From assembly GCF_019455385.1 (NCBI RefSeq), contig NZ_JACOFR010000002.1:248001-312000 (forward strand): a stretch of 64,000 bases of DNA, in the 5' to 3' direction. The notes beneath the pieces were generated by a model that ran no database searches, was not told where the DNA came from, and saw only the letters and a list, made by a program, of their open reading frames with translations. This DNA comes from Bradyrhizobium sp. BR 10289. GTDB lineage: Bacteria; Pseudomonadota; Alphaproteobacteria; Rhizobiales; Xanthobacteraceae. Positions within the stretch are counted from its first letter, which is position 1. Each line of letters opens with the position of its first letter. Both the position numbers and the translations under genes were made by a program. Of the stretch, positions 1-7,713 are shown in pieces.

Positions 1-943
1 CGACCTTGATGTTCATCTCGTGCAGCGGCTCGGCGTGCTCCATCAGGCCGACGACATTGTAGGCGGCCGCCTTGTCCTCGGGGCAGAGCATGTCGAGCAC
101 GTCCGCAAAGTGCGAGCCTTTCAGCAGCGGCAACGGCAGCTGCGCGACATCAGCGAAGCGCTGGGGGACGTCGACAAGGTGTCCCTCGGCGTCGGTCTGC
201 CACAGCCAGTCGCTGGCGTTCTCCTGAAAGTCCTTCAGCAGCAGCGAGATGATCTCGGTCTGCCGTTCGAGCTCGAGCTGGGCCTTGAGATTGCCGAGGA
301 ACAGATTGCCTTGCGAGACGATGTTGCGCGCCATGAAGAAGGCGAACAGCATCAGGAACACCGCCGTCACCAGATACGGCCCGGTGCCGCACAGCAGCAG
401 CGCACCGGCGCAGCCGACGGTCATGGTGGCGAGATAGACGAGGCCCGCGCGCGGGAACGTCGACAGCGTGAAGGCGCCGCCCGACATCATGCCGACCATC
501 AGGCAGGCCAGGATCAGCTGGCTGGTCGGCTCGATCCGGCTGAACAACGCGAGCGGCAGCGTGCCCCAGATCGCGGCGAGGAAGAACGCCTGCCGCAGCA
601 TCTGCCGCGCGGCGCGGGGCGAAGCTTCCTGGGGCGGGTTCTTGTGCGAGCGCCGCCATGAGCGCACCGCGAGCGAGGCGGTGGCACCAAGCGTCAGGCC
701 CCAGATCGCGAGAAAATCGTTCCAGCCCCGGCCCCAGAACAGGATCAGCACGATGGCGACGTTGAGCATGGTGACGGCCATCGTCACCGGGATCAGCCGG
801 GTCACCGCGTCGATCTGCTTGGCGCGGATCCGGCGCAGCTCGCGCTCGCTGAGACCCACGGTCAAACCGTCCTCGATCTCGAAGCCACCGAGCCAGTACA
901 GGAAGGCACCGATCAGGCCGTCTTGCGGCTCAATTCGCTTCAT
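1..943 (-). CDS. Membrane PAS-type signalling protein (partial)
   Basis: This gene starts at 943 and runs off the left edge, so only about 314 N-terminal residues are visible. A soluble stretch of about 50 residues (MKRIEPQDG...) is followed by four to six hydrophobic segments between roughly residues 50 and 205. A linker with charged heptads (LKAQLELERQTEIISLL) leads into a PAS-like start (ENASDWLWQTDAEGHL). This layout is usual for membrane-bound diguanylate cyclase/phosphodiesterases or histidine kinases. The output domain lies outside the window, so the class cannot be decided. It is divergent from xthA, with 154 bases between the two starts. Confidence 0.7.
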   Translation of the reverse strand, partial: MKRIEPQDGLIGAFLYWLGGFEIEDGLTVGLSERELRRIRAKQIDAVTRLIPVTMAVTMLNVAIVLILFWGRGWNDFLAIWGLTLGATASLAVRSWRRSHKNPPQEASPRAARQMLRQAFFLAAIWGTLPLALFSRIEPTSQLILACLMVGMMSGGAFTLSTFPRAGLVYLATMTVGCAGALLLCGTGPYLVTAVFLMLFAFFMARNIVSQGNLFLGNLKAQLELERQTEIISLLLKDFQENASDWLWQTDAEGHLVDVPQRFADVAQLPLPLLKGSHFADVLDMLCPEDKAAAYNVVGLMEHAEPLHEMNIKV

Positions 944-1097
944 GAATTTTGTCCGGCCATCCCGTTCGAAAACCTTTCAGTATCAATGGCGCGGAGCCGG
1001 CTTAAGCCGGGTTAATTTTGTGGGAGATTTTGCGGCGTCCTTGACGGGAGCGTTAGCGGTTTGTTCTAACCGTGGCCCCTGGTCCGGAGCCGCCCCT

Positions 1098-1895
1098 ATG
1101 CCCATCAGAGTTGCCACCTGGAACGTCAATTCGGTCCGGCAGCGGATCGACCTGCTGCTGACCTGGCTGAAGGAGTGCCAGCCGGACATCGTCTGCCTGC
1201 AGGAGATCAAATGCGTCGACGAGGCGTTCCCGCGGCTGGAGATCGAGGCGCTGGGCTACAACGTCGTCACCCACGGGCAGAAGACCTTCAACGGCGTCGC
1301 GCTGCTCTCAAAGCTCCGCTTCGACGAGACCAAGTCGGGCCTCGCCGGTGACGACGAGGACGCCCATGCCCGCTTCCTCGAGGGCGTGGTGACGCTCAAA
1401 TCCGGCGTGCTGCGCATCGCCTGCCTTTATCTGCCCAACGGCAACCCGGTCGGGACCGAGAAATATCCCTACAAGCTCAAATGGATGTCGCGGCTTCTTG
1501 AGTATTCGAAGGAGCGCCTCAAGACCGAGGAGCCGCTGATCCTCGCAGGCGACTTCAACGTCATCCCGCATGCCCGCGACGTCCATAACCCGGCCGCCTG
1601 GACCGAGGACGCCCTGTTCAAGCCGGCGACGCGGGAGAGCTTTCAGGCCCTGCTCGGCCTCGGCCTGACCGATGCGCTGCGGGCCGTCACCGACGAGGGC
1701 GGGCTCTACACCTTCTGGGATTACCAGGCCGGTGCCTGGCAGAAGAACCACGGCCTGCGGATCGACCATCTGCTGCTGTCGCCGCAGGCCAGCGACAAGC
1801 TCGCCAATGTCGGGATCGACAGCTATGTGCGGGCCTGGGAGAAGCCGTCGGACCACGTGCCGGTGTGGGCGGACCTGGATCTGGAGGCGGCGTAA
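1098..1895 (+). CDS. xthA: Exodeoxyribonuclease III
   Basis: A 265-residue exonuclease III/AP endonuclease of the EEP (exonuclease-endonuclease-phosphatase) fold, acting in base excision repair by cutting 5' of abasic sites and trimming 3' ends. Visible motifs are the N-terminal ATWNVNSVRQR, the metal-binding LQEIK (about residue 38), the catalytic LAGDFNVIP block (about residue 150) and the C-terminal RIDHLLLS and SDHVPVWADL, which holds the catalytic His. The longer open frame upstream has no such similarity, so the ATG at 1098 (MPIRVATWNV) is the start. It is a stand-alone gene, divergent from the signalling gene at the left edge. Confidence 0.95.
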   Translation: MPIRVATWNVNSVRQRIDLLLTWLKECQPDIVCLQEIKCVDEAFPRLEIEALGYNVVTHGQKTFNGVALLSKLRFDETKSGLAGDDEDAHARFLEGVVTLKSGVLRIACLYLPNGNPVGTEKYPYKLKWMSRLLEYSKERLKTEEPLILAGDFNVIPHARDVHNPAAWTEDALFKPATRESFQALLGLGLTDALRAVTDEGGLYTFWDYQAGAWQKNHGLRIDHLLLSPQASDKLANVGIDSYVRAWEKPSDHVPVWADLDLEAA

Positions 1896-1921
1896 CGCCG
1901 CCTCACCCGACCTTACCCGCC

Positions 1922-2743
1922 CTACTCGCGGCGGCCCTGCACCCACTGCTCCAGCATCTGCAGGCACATGGCGCGGTCGTCGTCGGAGGCTTTGGCGAAA
2001 GCGCGGTTATAGCTTTCCTTGATCCAGATCTCGTCGGTGCCAGCGCTGTCACGGGCCAGCGTCAGCCACATCAGGCCGCGCGCGGCCTGCCGCGGAACGC
2101 GGTCGCCGTTGAACAGCATTTGGCCGAGCAGCGCCTGCGCCTCGTGCTGGCCCTTCTGGGCGGCAAGGCCGAGCCAGCGGGCGCCATAGCGGAAATCCTC
2201 GCGCGAGGCGTCCGGGGTCTTCAGGTACAGCCGGGCGAGATCATACTGGGCGTCCGCATTGCCGAAATAGGAGGCGGCATAGGAGAACATCTCCCGCGCG
2301 CGGTCCTGGTCCGGCTTGATCTTCGAGTTCGGGATGCCGTTCAGGTAGTAACGACCGAGCGCGACGAAGGCGTTGGCCACGATCTGCGCCTGCGGCGCCG
2401 ACGGGCTGTCGTCGGCATGGGCGTTGGCGATCCGGCTGAAATATTCGAAGGCGCGCACATCGTCCTGGGCGACGCCGTCGCCATTGGCGTACATGCGGCC
2501 GAGCTTGAACTGGGCGCCGGGATGACCGCCTTCGGCGGCATATTGCAACGCGCTGAGAGACGTTTCCTGGGCCGGCGCCGGCACCTTGCTGCGCACGGTG
2601 CCCGCAGCACCCGGCAAGGTCGTCACGACGGGGATGGTCGCGTCCTTGTTGTTGACCGGCGCGCCATCAAAGGCGAGCGCCGGCGCGGCCAGCGCACCGG
2701 CCCCCAACACAAACGCAACAATGGCACGCCTAGATGTCCGCAT
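1922..2743 (-). CDS. ExoR-like Sel1-repeat exported protein
   Basis: A 273-residue exported protein with a clear signal peptide ([20 protein letters not shown]) followed by Sel1/TPR-like repeats, for example [18 protein letters not shown] and [18 protein letters not shown]. Length, signal peptide and repeat wording recall rhizobial ExoR, the periplasmic inhibitor of the ExoS/ChvI two-component system that controls exopolysaccharide and motility. This comparison is from memory, so ExoR function is inference. The start overlaps the end of ilvD by 14 bases on the same strand, so translation is probably coupled to ilvD. No exoS or chvI gene is nearby. A generic Sel1 protein is the alternative. 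Confidence 0.85.
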   Translation of the reverse strand: MRTSRRAIVAFVLGAGALAAPALAFDGAPVNNKDATIPVVTTLPGAAGTVRSKVPAPAQETSLSALQYAAEGGHPGAQFKLGRMYANGDGVAQDDVRAFEYFSRIANAHADDSPSAPQAQIVANAFVALGRYYLNGIPNSKIKPDQDRAREMFSYAASYFGNADAQYDLARLYLKTPDASREDFRYGARWLGLAAQKGQHEAQALLGQMLFNGDRVPRQAARGLMWLTLARDSAGTDEIWIKESYNRAFAKASDDDRAMCLQMLEQWVQGRRE

Positions 2744-4454
2744 AGCACTGTTTCTCGTGCGCGCCGCCCGGATGGGTCACTGCCCCCCCGACTGCTGGTC
2801 CAACCTGCTGAGCATATTTCCAGAGCGCACCCGACGTGTGGTTAGTCGCGCGAGCCGCCCATTTGGTCTTGCGCTGAGCCAGCTCAGCGTCACTCAATTT
2901 TACGTTAAGGGTACCGATGTCGGCGTCGATCTCGATGATGTCGCCATCCTCGAGCAGCCCGATTGGGCCGCCGACCGCCGCCTCGGGCCCGACATGGCCG
3001 ATGCAGAAGCCTCTCGTGGCGCCGGAGAAGCGGCCGTCGGTGATGAGCGCGATCTTGCCGCCCATGCCCTGCCCGGTCAGCGCCGCGGTGGTCTGGAGCA
3101 TCTCCCGCATGCCGGGGCCGCCCTTGGGGCCCTCGTAGCGGATCACGATGACTTCGCCTTCTCGGTAGGTGCGGTTCTGAACGGCCTCGAACGCATCCTC
3201 CTCCCGGTCGAAGCACCTGGCCGGACCGGTAAACTTGAGGTTGGACATGCCCGCGACTTTCACGATCGCACCTTCTGGCGCCAGATTGCCCTTCAGGCCG
3301 ACCACACCGCCTGTCACGGTGATGGGCTTGTCTGCCGGGTGCACCACGTCCTGGTGCGGATTCCACTTCACGCTTTTGAGGTTTTCGGCGATCGTTCGAC
3401 CGGTGACCGTAATGCAGTCGCCGTGGAGAAATCCGTTGTCGAGCAGCGTCTTCATCAGAAGCGGTATGCCACCTACTTCAAACATGTCTTTGGCGACATA
3501 ACGGCCACCCGGCTTCAAATCCGCGACATAAGGTGTCTTTTTGAAGATTTCGGCGACGTCGAACAGGTCGAACTTGATGCCGCACTCATGCGCGATCGCC
3601 GGCAGGTGCAGCGCAGCATTGGTCGAGCCGCCGGACGCGGCGACCACGGCCGCCGCGTTCTCCAGCGCCTTGCGGGTGACGATGTCGCGCGGCCGGATGT
3701 TTTGCGCGATCAGGTCCATCACCTTCTCGCCCGCTGTCATGCAGAACGCGTCGCGGATCTCGTACGGTGCCGGGGCACCAGCCGAGTAAGGTAGCGCAAG
3801 ACCGATGGCTTCCGAGACGGTCGCCATGGTGTTGGCGGTGAACTGCGCGCCGCAAGCGCCCGCCGAGGGGCACGCCACGCGCTCGATCTCGTCGAGGTCC
3901 TCGTCCGACATGGCGCCGACGGAGTGCTTGCCGACCGCCTCGAACATGTCCTGCACGGTGACCTGCTGCCCGCGGAAATTGCCGGGCAGGATCGAGCCGC
4001 CATAAATGAAAATCGAGGGCACGTTGAGGCGGACCATCGCCATCATCATGCCCGGCAGCGACTTGTCGCAGCCGGCGAGCCCAACGAGGGCGTCATAGGC
4101 GTGGCCGCGCACGGTCAGCTCGACCGAGTCCGCGATGCATTCGCGCGACGGCAACGAGGAGCGCATGCCGTCATGGCCCATGGCGATGCCGTCGGTGACG
4201 GTGATGGTGCAGAACTCGCGCGGCGTGCCGCCGGCGGATGCAACGCCCTTCTTCACCGCCTGCGCCTGACGCATCAGGGCGATGTTGCAGGGCGCAGCCT
4301 CGTTCCAGCACGAGGCGACGCCGACGAAGGGCTGGTGGATCTGCTCGGTGGTCAGACCCATGGCGTAGAAGTAGGACCGATGGGGCGCGCGCGCAGGACC
4401 TTCCGTCACGTGACGGCTCGGCAGCCTCTGCTTGATGTTGGTCTTGGCGTCCAT
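2730..4454 (-). CDS. ilvD: Dihydroxy-acid dehydratase
   Basis: A 574-residue dihydroxy-acid dehydratase of the IlvD/Edd family. It converts 2,3-dihydroxy-3-methylbutanoate and its isoleucine-pathway homologue to 2-oxo acids in branched-chain amino acid synthesis. Cluster-ligand cysteines lie in [19 protein letters not shown] and [10 protein letters not shown]. The C-terminal part has the expected [15 protein letters not shown] and [10 protein letters not shown]. The start at 4454 ([14 protein letters not shown]) follows an unusual tandem copy of a 14-base unit that contains the Shine-Dalgarno sequence. The ExoR-like gene overlaps its 3' end. Confidence 0.97.
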   Translation of the reverse strand: MDAKTNIKQRLPSRHVTEGPARAPHRSYFYAMGLTTEQIHQPFVGVASCWNEAAPCNIALMRQAQAVKKGVASAGGTPREFCTITVTDGIAMGHDGMRSSLPSRECIADSVELTVRGHAYDALVGLAGCDKSLPGMMMAMVRLNVPSIFIYGGSILPGNFRGQQVTVQDMFEAVGKHSVGAMSDEDLDEIERVACPSAGACGAQFTANTMATVSEAIGLALPYSAGAPAPYEIRDAFCMTAGEKVMDLIAQNIRPRDIVTRKALENAAAVVAASGGSTNAALHLPAIAHECGIKFDLFDVAEIFKKTPYVADLKPGGRYVAKDMFEVGGIPLLMKTLLDNGFLHGDCITVTGRTIAENLKSVKWNPHQDVVHPADKPITVTGGVVGLKGNLAPEGAIVKVAGMSNLKFTGPARCFDREEDAFEAVQNRTYREGEVIVIRYEGPKGGPGMREMLQTTAALTGQGMGGKIALITDGRFSGATRGFCIGHVGPEAAVGGPIGLLEDGDIIEIDADIGTLNVKLSDAELAQRKTKWAARATNHTSGALWKYAQQVGPAVGGAVTHPGGAHEKQCYADI

Positions 4455-4908
4455 CGCGACCAGTTTCCTTGGTCCAGTTTCCTTGGCGAACCCTTGTCAG
4501 ACCCGGAACATGAGACCCAAGATTTGAATCGACCTTGGGATTTTCCAGCGCCTGCAAGGGACCAGCCCAGTCCCTGAAACATTAGAGTGATTTTATTCAT
4601 GTTTGGGTGTGGCCAAAAAGCGGCGGTGATGCGAACCACCGGTGGTGAAGGTTAAATCCACCGTGGGTGTTGCGGAGACAGCACATTCGTTACCGGGAAG
4701 ACACGGGTGCGCTTACTGAAATACCCTTCCGAATATGACAATTCGCAACTTGAAATTTCAAAACGGGAACATCGCGCCCGACTTGCTTGCGATGACAACA
4801 AACAACGCGAGTGAGTCGCCGCGGACACTCGTCCCGTGAAGGCGTTTGGGCCTTCGAGTTTGTTGAGACGGAGTCTGTCGCCTTGCGGCGGTGGCTTCAA
4901 GAAGCCGC
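4455..4908. other. 454-base gap without a convincing gene
   Basis: Upstream region of ilvD and downstream of the membrane-protein gene at 4909. No frame with coding character was found. It holds the duplicated ribosome-binding unit (4460-4487), a more AT-rich patch around 4575-4760 and a perfect 12-bp palindrome TTGAAATTTCAA at 4750-4761. The ilvD promoter must lie here, but no confident -35/-10 pair could be chosen. Confidence 0.5.
4460..4487 (-). promoter_or_regulatory. Tandem duplication of the ilvD ribosome-binding site
   Basis: Two adjacent 14-base copies that differ only in the last base (read on the minus strand, ACCAAGGAAACTGG). Each contains the Shine-Dalgarno-like AAGGAAA. The proximal copy sits about 9-10 bases from the ilvD ATG at 4454; the second is 14 bases further away. 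The duplication is plain in the sequence; any effect on initiation is inference. Confidence 0.6.
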
Positions 4909-5490
4909 TCAGGCCGACATCGCGCCCTTGCGACCGAACGGCCGAACCAGCCGCACGATCTCACAGGCAGCAACGAGCCCGGCGAGCCAGACCGCGCTGG
5001 TCAATCCGATGCGCGTGACGATGGCGGCGGTGAAGGCGCCCTCGCCGCCGAGGAGCGGCGTCGCGGCGAACAGCGCGAGCTCATAGGCCGCAAAGGCGGC
5101 GACGAACGCGATCGCCAGCCTCAGCGGCGTGCGGCCCTGCGGGAGCACGCGAAGCACGGCCGACGAGACGGCGGTTGCGAGCAGCGCCGCAGCGCCGATG
5201 ACAAAACCCCAGGCGATGGTGCTGCCATCGGCGGGATAGTGCAGCGCGCCGAAACCGATGCCCTGGTTCACGAGCCACGCCCCGGTGACGACGAGCAGCG
5301 CCGGACGCAGCGGCAGCATCGCGGCCGCAACGACGGCGAAGGCCGCGAACGGCGTTGCGCAGGCCAGTGCAATGCTCGCGAGCAGGCACGACGCCGTCAG
5401 CAGCGCAAAGCCGAACATTGGCGCGAGACGCGGCGCGACTGGATGAAGGCGGAAACAATCGGCATGGGGTGAAGGCATGTCGGCAGGCAT
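4909..5490 (-). CDS. Unknown multi-pass membrane protein
   Basis: About 193 residues with five to six hydrophobic helices (for example LLTASCLLASIALACA, WGFVIGAAALLATAVSSAV, LAIAFVAAFAAYELALFAA) and a short basic C-terminus. I do not recognise the family. An aromatic/glycine motif NQGIGFGALHYP between helices two and three may be diagnostic. The start at 5490 has AGGAG seven bases upstream; ATGs at 5493 and 5511 are also in frame. It lies on the minus strand with the small genes at 5564 and 5882, but spacing is too wide to assert an operon. Confidence 0.65.
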   Translation of the reverse strand: MPADMPSPHADCFRLHPVAPRLAPMFGFALLTASCLLASIALACATPFAAFAVVAAAMLPLRPALLVVTGAWLVNQGIGFGALHYPADGSTIAWGFVIGAAALLATAVSSAVLRVLPQGRTPLRLAIAFVAAFAAYELALFAATPLLGGEGAFTAAIVTRIGLTSAVWLAGLVAACEIVRLVRPFGRKGAMSA

Positions 5491-5563
5491 CATGGATCTC
5501 CTGGCGACCATCCTAGCACATTTGCCTGCAGGCTTCGATTGACATGCGCGCGAGCAACGGACG

Positions 5564-5794
5564 TCACGAGCTCCGGGCCGACTCCCGCTCCGCCTGCGTC
5601 CGGATCACCGCACGCTCGCCGGCGTCGACAAGCTGGCCGATGCCGGTCCTCCCTGCGAGCGCGCTGCGGATGATGTTTTCGGCGACCAACCTGCGTAAGC
5701 CAAGATCGTCGCCGCGGGAACGATTGCGGCAGACGCGGTCCAGCGCCAGCTTCATGTTGATCCGTGTGCGGATGTCGAAATGCTCGCTGATCAT
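5564..5794 (-). CDS. Small conserved-looking cytosolic protein
   Basis: A 76-residue protein starting at MISEHFDIRTRINMKLA. It is predicted soluble and helical, with several charged pairs and an LVAENIIRSALAGRTGIGQL core. It resembles short hypothetical proteins common in rhizobia that begin with a DI-TRIN-ALDR pattern, but I cannot assign a function. The longer upstream frame is Pro/Ser/Arg-rich shadow sequence, so the internal ATG is preferred. Confidence 0.6.
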   Translation of the reverse strand: MISEHFDIRTRINMKLALDRVCRNRSRGDDLGLRRLVAENIIRSALAGRTGIGQLVDAGERAVIRTQAERESARSS

Positions 5795-5881
5795 GCGCCA
5801 GCCTCGATGCGTTGATGTCGGCGCGGAAACGCTTCCGGAGCGGCAGGGTTCCCAAGGGGAGCACAAGGGGAGCAGGGCGGC

Positions 5882-6139
5882 CTACGTTCGCCCTCGCGGG
5901 CGCTGAGCCTGCGCCCAGGCAATGCTGACGTGGCGCGGCGGAACGTCCAGGCGCCGGATTGGCGTCAGCTCGCCCGAGGCCGAGACGATCGCGGTCTCCT
6001 CGCGGCGGCAGCGCGGACAGACGAAGCGGACCTCGTGCGGCGACGCCGACCAGCTCGACCGTTTGACATTGGCGGCCATCGGCCAGGCCTCGCAATGCGA
6101 GCATGACACCAGAAAGCGACCGGGATCGAGCATACCCAT
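5882..6139 (-). CDS. Small CxxC-pair (zinc-ribbon-like) protein
   Basis: About 85 residues from MGMLDPGRFLVSCSHC. Two cysteine pairs, CSHC and CPRC, are separated by about 27 residues, as in small zinc ribbons. The C-terminus is basic (AWAQAQRPRGRT). Function is unknown; a metal-binding or nucleic-acid-associated role is only suggested by the cysteines. The second ATG (6133) is an alternative start. It lies downstream of the cytochrome b561 gene on the same strand, 72 bases away. Confidence 0.6.
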   Translation of the reverse strand: MGMLDPGRFLVSCSHCEAWPMAANVKRSSWSASPHEVRFVCPRCRREETAIVSASGELTPIRRLDVPPRHVSIAWAQAQRPRGRT

Positions 6140-6211
6140 TCCATCGGACTCCGCGTCCTGCCGCCACCTCAATGATTATCCTATGTGAATCGTTCCGGTG
6201 CCCCCGCACCG

Positions 6212-6781
6212 TCAGCCGGCGGAGCGCTTGCGGCTCCCCGCCCGGGGCCACATCCGCGCCAACGTTCCATCGCGCATGACGACGGCGTGCCAGACGGTTG
6301 CGGCGATATGCAACGCGACTACGGCATAGACCAGCCAGGCGAGCGTATCGTGGGAGAGCTCGCCGGCATGCGCGATCGCGGGGTTGTCGGCAACCAGCCG
6401 CGGCCAGCTGAACGTCCAGAAATACTTCAGCGAGTAACCGCCGGCCGACGAGAAGGCGTAGCCGGTGAGCGGCATCGCGAACAGGATGGCATAGAGCGCC
6501 CAATGATTGAGCCGCGCCGCCAGCCGGACCAGCCAACCGAACGATTCCGGCTCCGGCGGCGCCTTGGTCGCGAGGCGCACCGCCAATCGCAGCACCGACA
6601 GGAACAGCAACGTCATGCCCGCCGATTTGTGCACCTCGAGCAGCTCGCGACGCGGCGAGGTGCCCGGCGGCTGCAGGCCGCAATAAAGGCCAATCAGCAT
6701 CGCCGCAATGAACAGCACCGCGGTTGCCCAGTGGATCGCGCGCAGCAGCGGCGCGTAGGCCCTCGTCTCCTCCACCGGCAT
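6212..6781 (-). CDS. Cytochrome b561 family protein
   Basis: A 189-residue four-helix di-haem membrane protein of the bacterial cytochrome b561 family, which moves electrons between quinol and other carriers in the inner membrane. Candidate haem-ligand histidines are in LLRAIHWATAVLF, LLEVHKSAGM, AARLNHWALYAILF and VALHIAATVWH. The start at 6781 (MPVEETRAYAPLLRAIHW) is chosen because the longer frame adds an Arg-rich unconserved leader. GAGG precedes it by four bases. The start codon lies in the 3' arm of a perfect 10-bp hairpin and overlaps the stop of a 31-codon ORF. Confidence 0.88.
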   Translation of the reverse strand: MPVEETRAYAPLLRAIHWATAVLFIAAMLIGLYCGLQPPGTSPRRELLEVHKSAGMTLLFLSVLRLAVRLATKAPPEPESFGWLVRLAARLNHWALYAILFAMPLTGYAFSSAGGYSLKYFWTFSWPRLVADNPAIAHAGELSHDTLAWLVYAVVALHIAATVWHAVVMRDGTLARMWPRAGSRKRSAG

Positions 6782-6805
6782 CAGGCCTCGATAGCGCCTG
6801 ATGCC
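6777..6805 (-). promoter_or_regulatory. Hairpin sequestering the cytochrome b561 start
   Basis: A perfect inverted repeat with 10-base arms GGCATCAGGC and GCCTGATGCC and a 9-base loop. On the minus-strand transcript the Shine-Dalgarno GAGG straddles loop and 3' arm, and the ATG at 6781 lies in the 3' arm. Translation of the 31-codon ORF that ends within this arm would melt the stem. The geometry is visible; the regulatory role is inference. Confidence 0.5.
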
Positions 6806-6876
6806 AGGGCCGATGAAACGTTCAATGAGACGCCGCCTGACACGGCGTCGTCGATTTCGAGGCTTGCGAGTATCAT
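6781..6876 (-). CDS. Possible 31-codon leader ORF
   Basis: A short frame MILASLEIDDAVSGGVSL... of 31 residues, ending TGATG so that its stop overlaps the cytochrome b561 start. GGGA lies about seven bases before its ATG. GC at third positions is moderate, so coding is not proven from composition. It has no signal peptide and no recognised family. The likely role, if translated, is translational coupling through the hairpin at 6777-6805. It may equally be a chance frame. Confidence 0.35.
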   Translation of the reverse strand: MILASLEIDDAVSGGVSLNVSSALASGAIEA

Positions 6877-6983
6877 CGGATGTCCCTGCTCCCGAACGAG
6901 CCCTATCAGGTCGCATCGTGCGGAACGATGGACGGCAGGAGATGGCGCGGTTGCGATCCCTGCAGACCGCCGCAACCGTCGGC

Positions 6984-7196
6984 TCAGCGCGCGCCCCTGA
7001 GGGTGCAGGCGGTGGTGCAGGTCACGGTGTTGCCGTGATCGCAGGTCTTACAGGCGGCCACGCACTGGTTCATGTCGCGAGGGTTGTAGGCGCTGTAATT
7101 CCGCGCCGGGCAGACTGCGGTCGAGCCGGTGATATCAGGCTCCTGGTTGCAGGCCGCCGTCAGGAGCGCGAGCATGAGAACCGCAACGACACGCAT
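6984..7196 (-). CDS. Small Cys-rich lipoprotein
   Basis: A 70-residue precursor with an N-terminal hydrophobic segment (MRVVAVLMLALLTAAC) ending in a lipobox-like TAAC at residue 16. The mature part carries six further cysteines (ACKTCDHGN and TCTTAC among them). This suggests disulfide or metal binding in the periplasm or at the outer membrane. Function is unknown. The ATG at 7196 is preferred over an upstream in-frame start because the signal sequence then begins at residue 1. Confidence 0.7.
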   Translation of the reverse strand: MRVVAVLMLALLTAACNQEPDITGSTAVCPARNYSAYNPRDMNQCVAACKTCDHGNTVTCTTACTLRGAR

Positions 7197-7430
7197 GGGA
7201 TCGCCCTGCAAAAGCCAGCGTCAAAGCGACGCTTCCAGAGGCTCGTTGCGTTGCAACAAGCCCTGGCATTCCCATCGCGAGGAACGACGCAACGTCGCGC
7301 GCCTCGCATCGCGATCAAGGATGCGCGCCAAACGTTAAAAACGGCTTTCAGCCGCGCGGCCCCGCAATGGTTCCACGCATCATGCAGCGGATTGCATGCC
7401 CGAGGCTTACGTCTCGCCTCACGCTGCTGT

Positions 7431-7607
7431 TTAGGCAGCAGCCCTGGTCGCAACCGCGCGCCGGGTCTCGTCCGCAAGCTCGTAATAGTGCTCGGCGAGC
7501 TTGAGATAGAATTCGCGCTTGGTGCTGTCGGTGGCGAGCTTGGCAATCAGCTCGCATTCGGCGGTGAGCGTCTCGAACCGTTCCAGCCTGTCCTCAAGTT
7601 CGGTCAT
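7431..7607 (-). CDS. Small helical protein, unknown function
   Basis: A 58-residue acidic, amphipathic protein (MTELEDRLERFETLTAECEL...) predicted to be almost entirely helical. Its hydrophobic spacing is compatible with a short coiled coil or helical hairpin (FYLKLAEHYYELADETRR). GGGGAC lies about six bases upstream of the ATG at 7607. No family is recognised. It is isolated, with about 230 bases of apparently non-coding sequence downstream towards the lipoprotein gene. Confidence 0.65.
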   Translation of the reverse strand: MTELEDRLERFETLTAECELIAKLATDSTKREFYLKLAEHYYELADETRRAVATRAAA

Positions 7608-7713
7608 CGGCGTGTCCCCATCAAACGCCTTAGGGCCAACCAACCTAAGCCCGGGAAATAGGTCACGGCCAACATCGTTATGAGATAGAATCAATTATTC
7701 CGAAGCGGCCCGG

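Noticed and set aside
997-1010. CCGGCTTAAGCCGG perfect palindrome between the left-edge gene and xthA
   Set aside because: A 14-bp GC-rich palindrome is not rare in such DNA and no second copy or positional logic was seen; kept only as a note.
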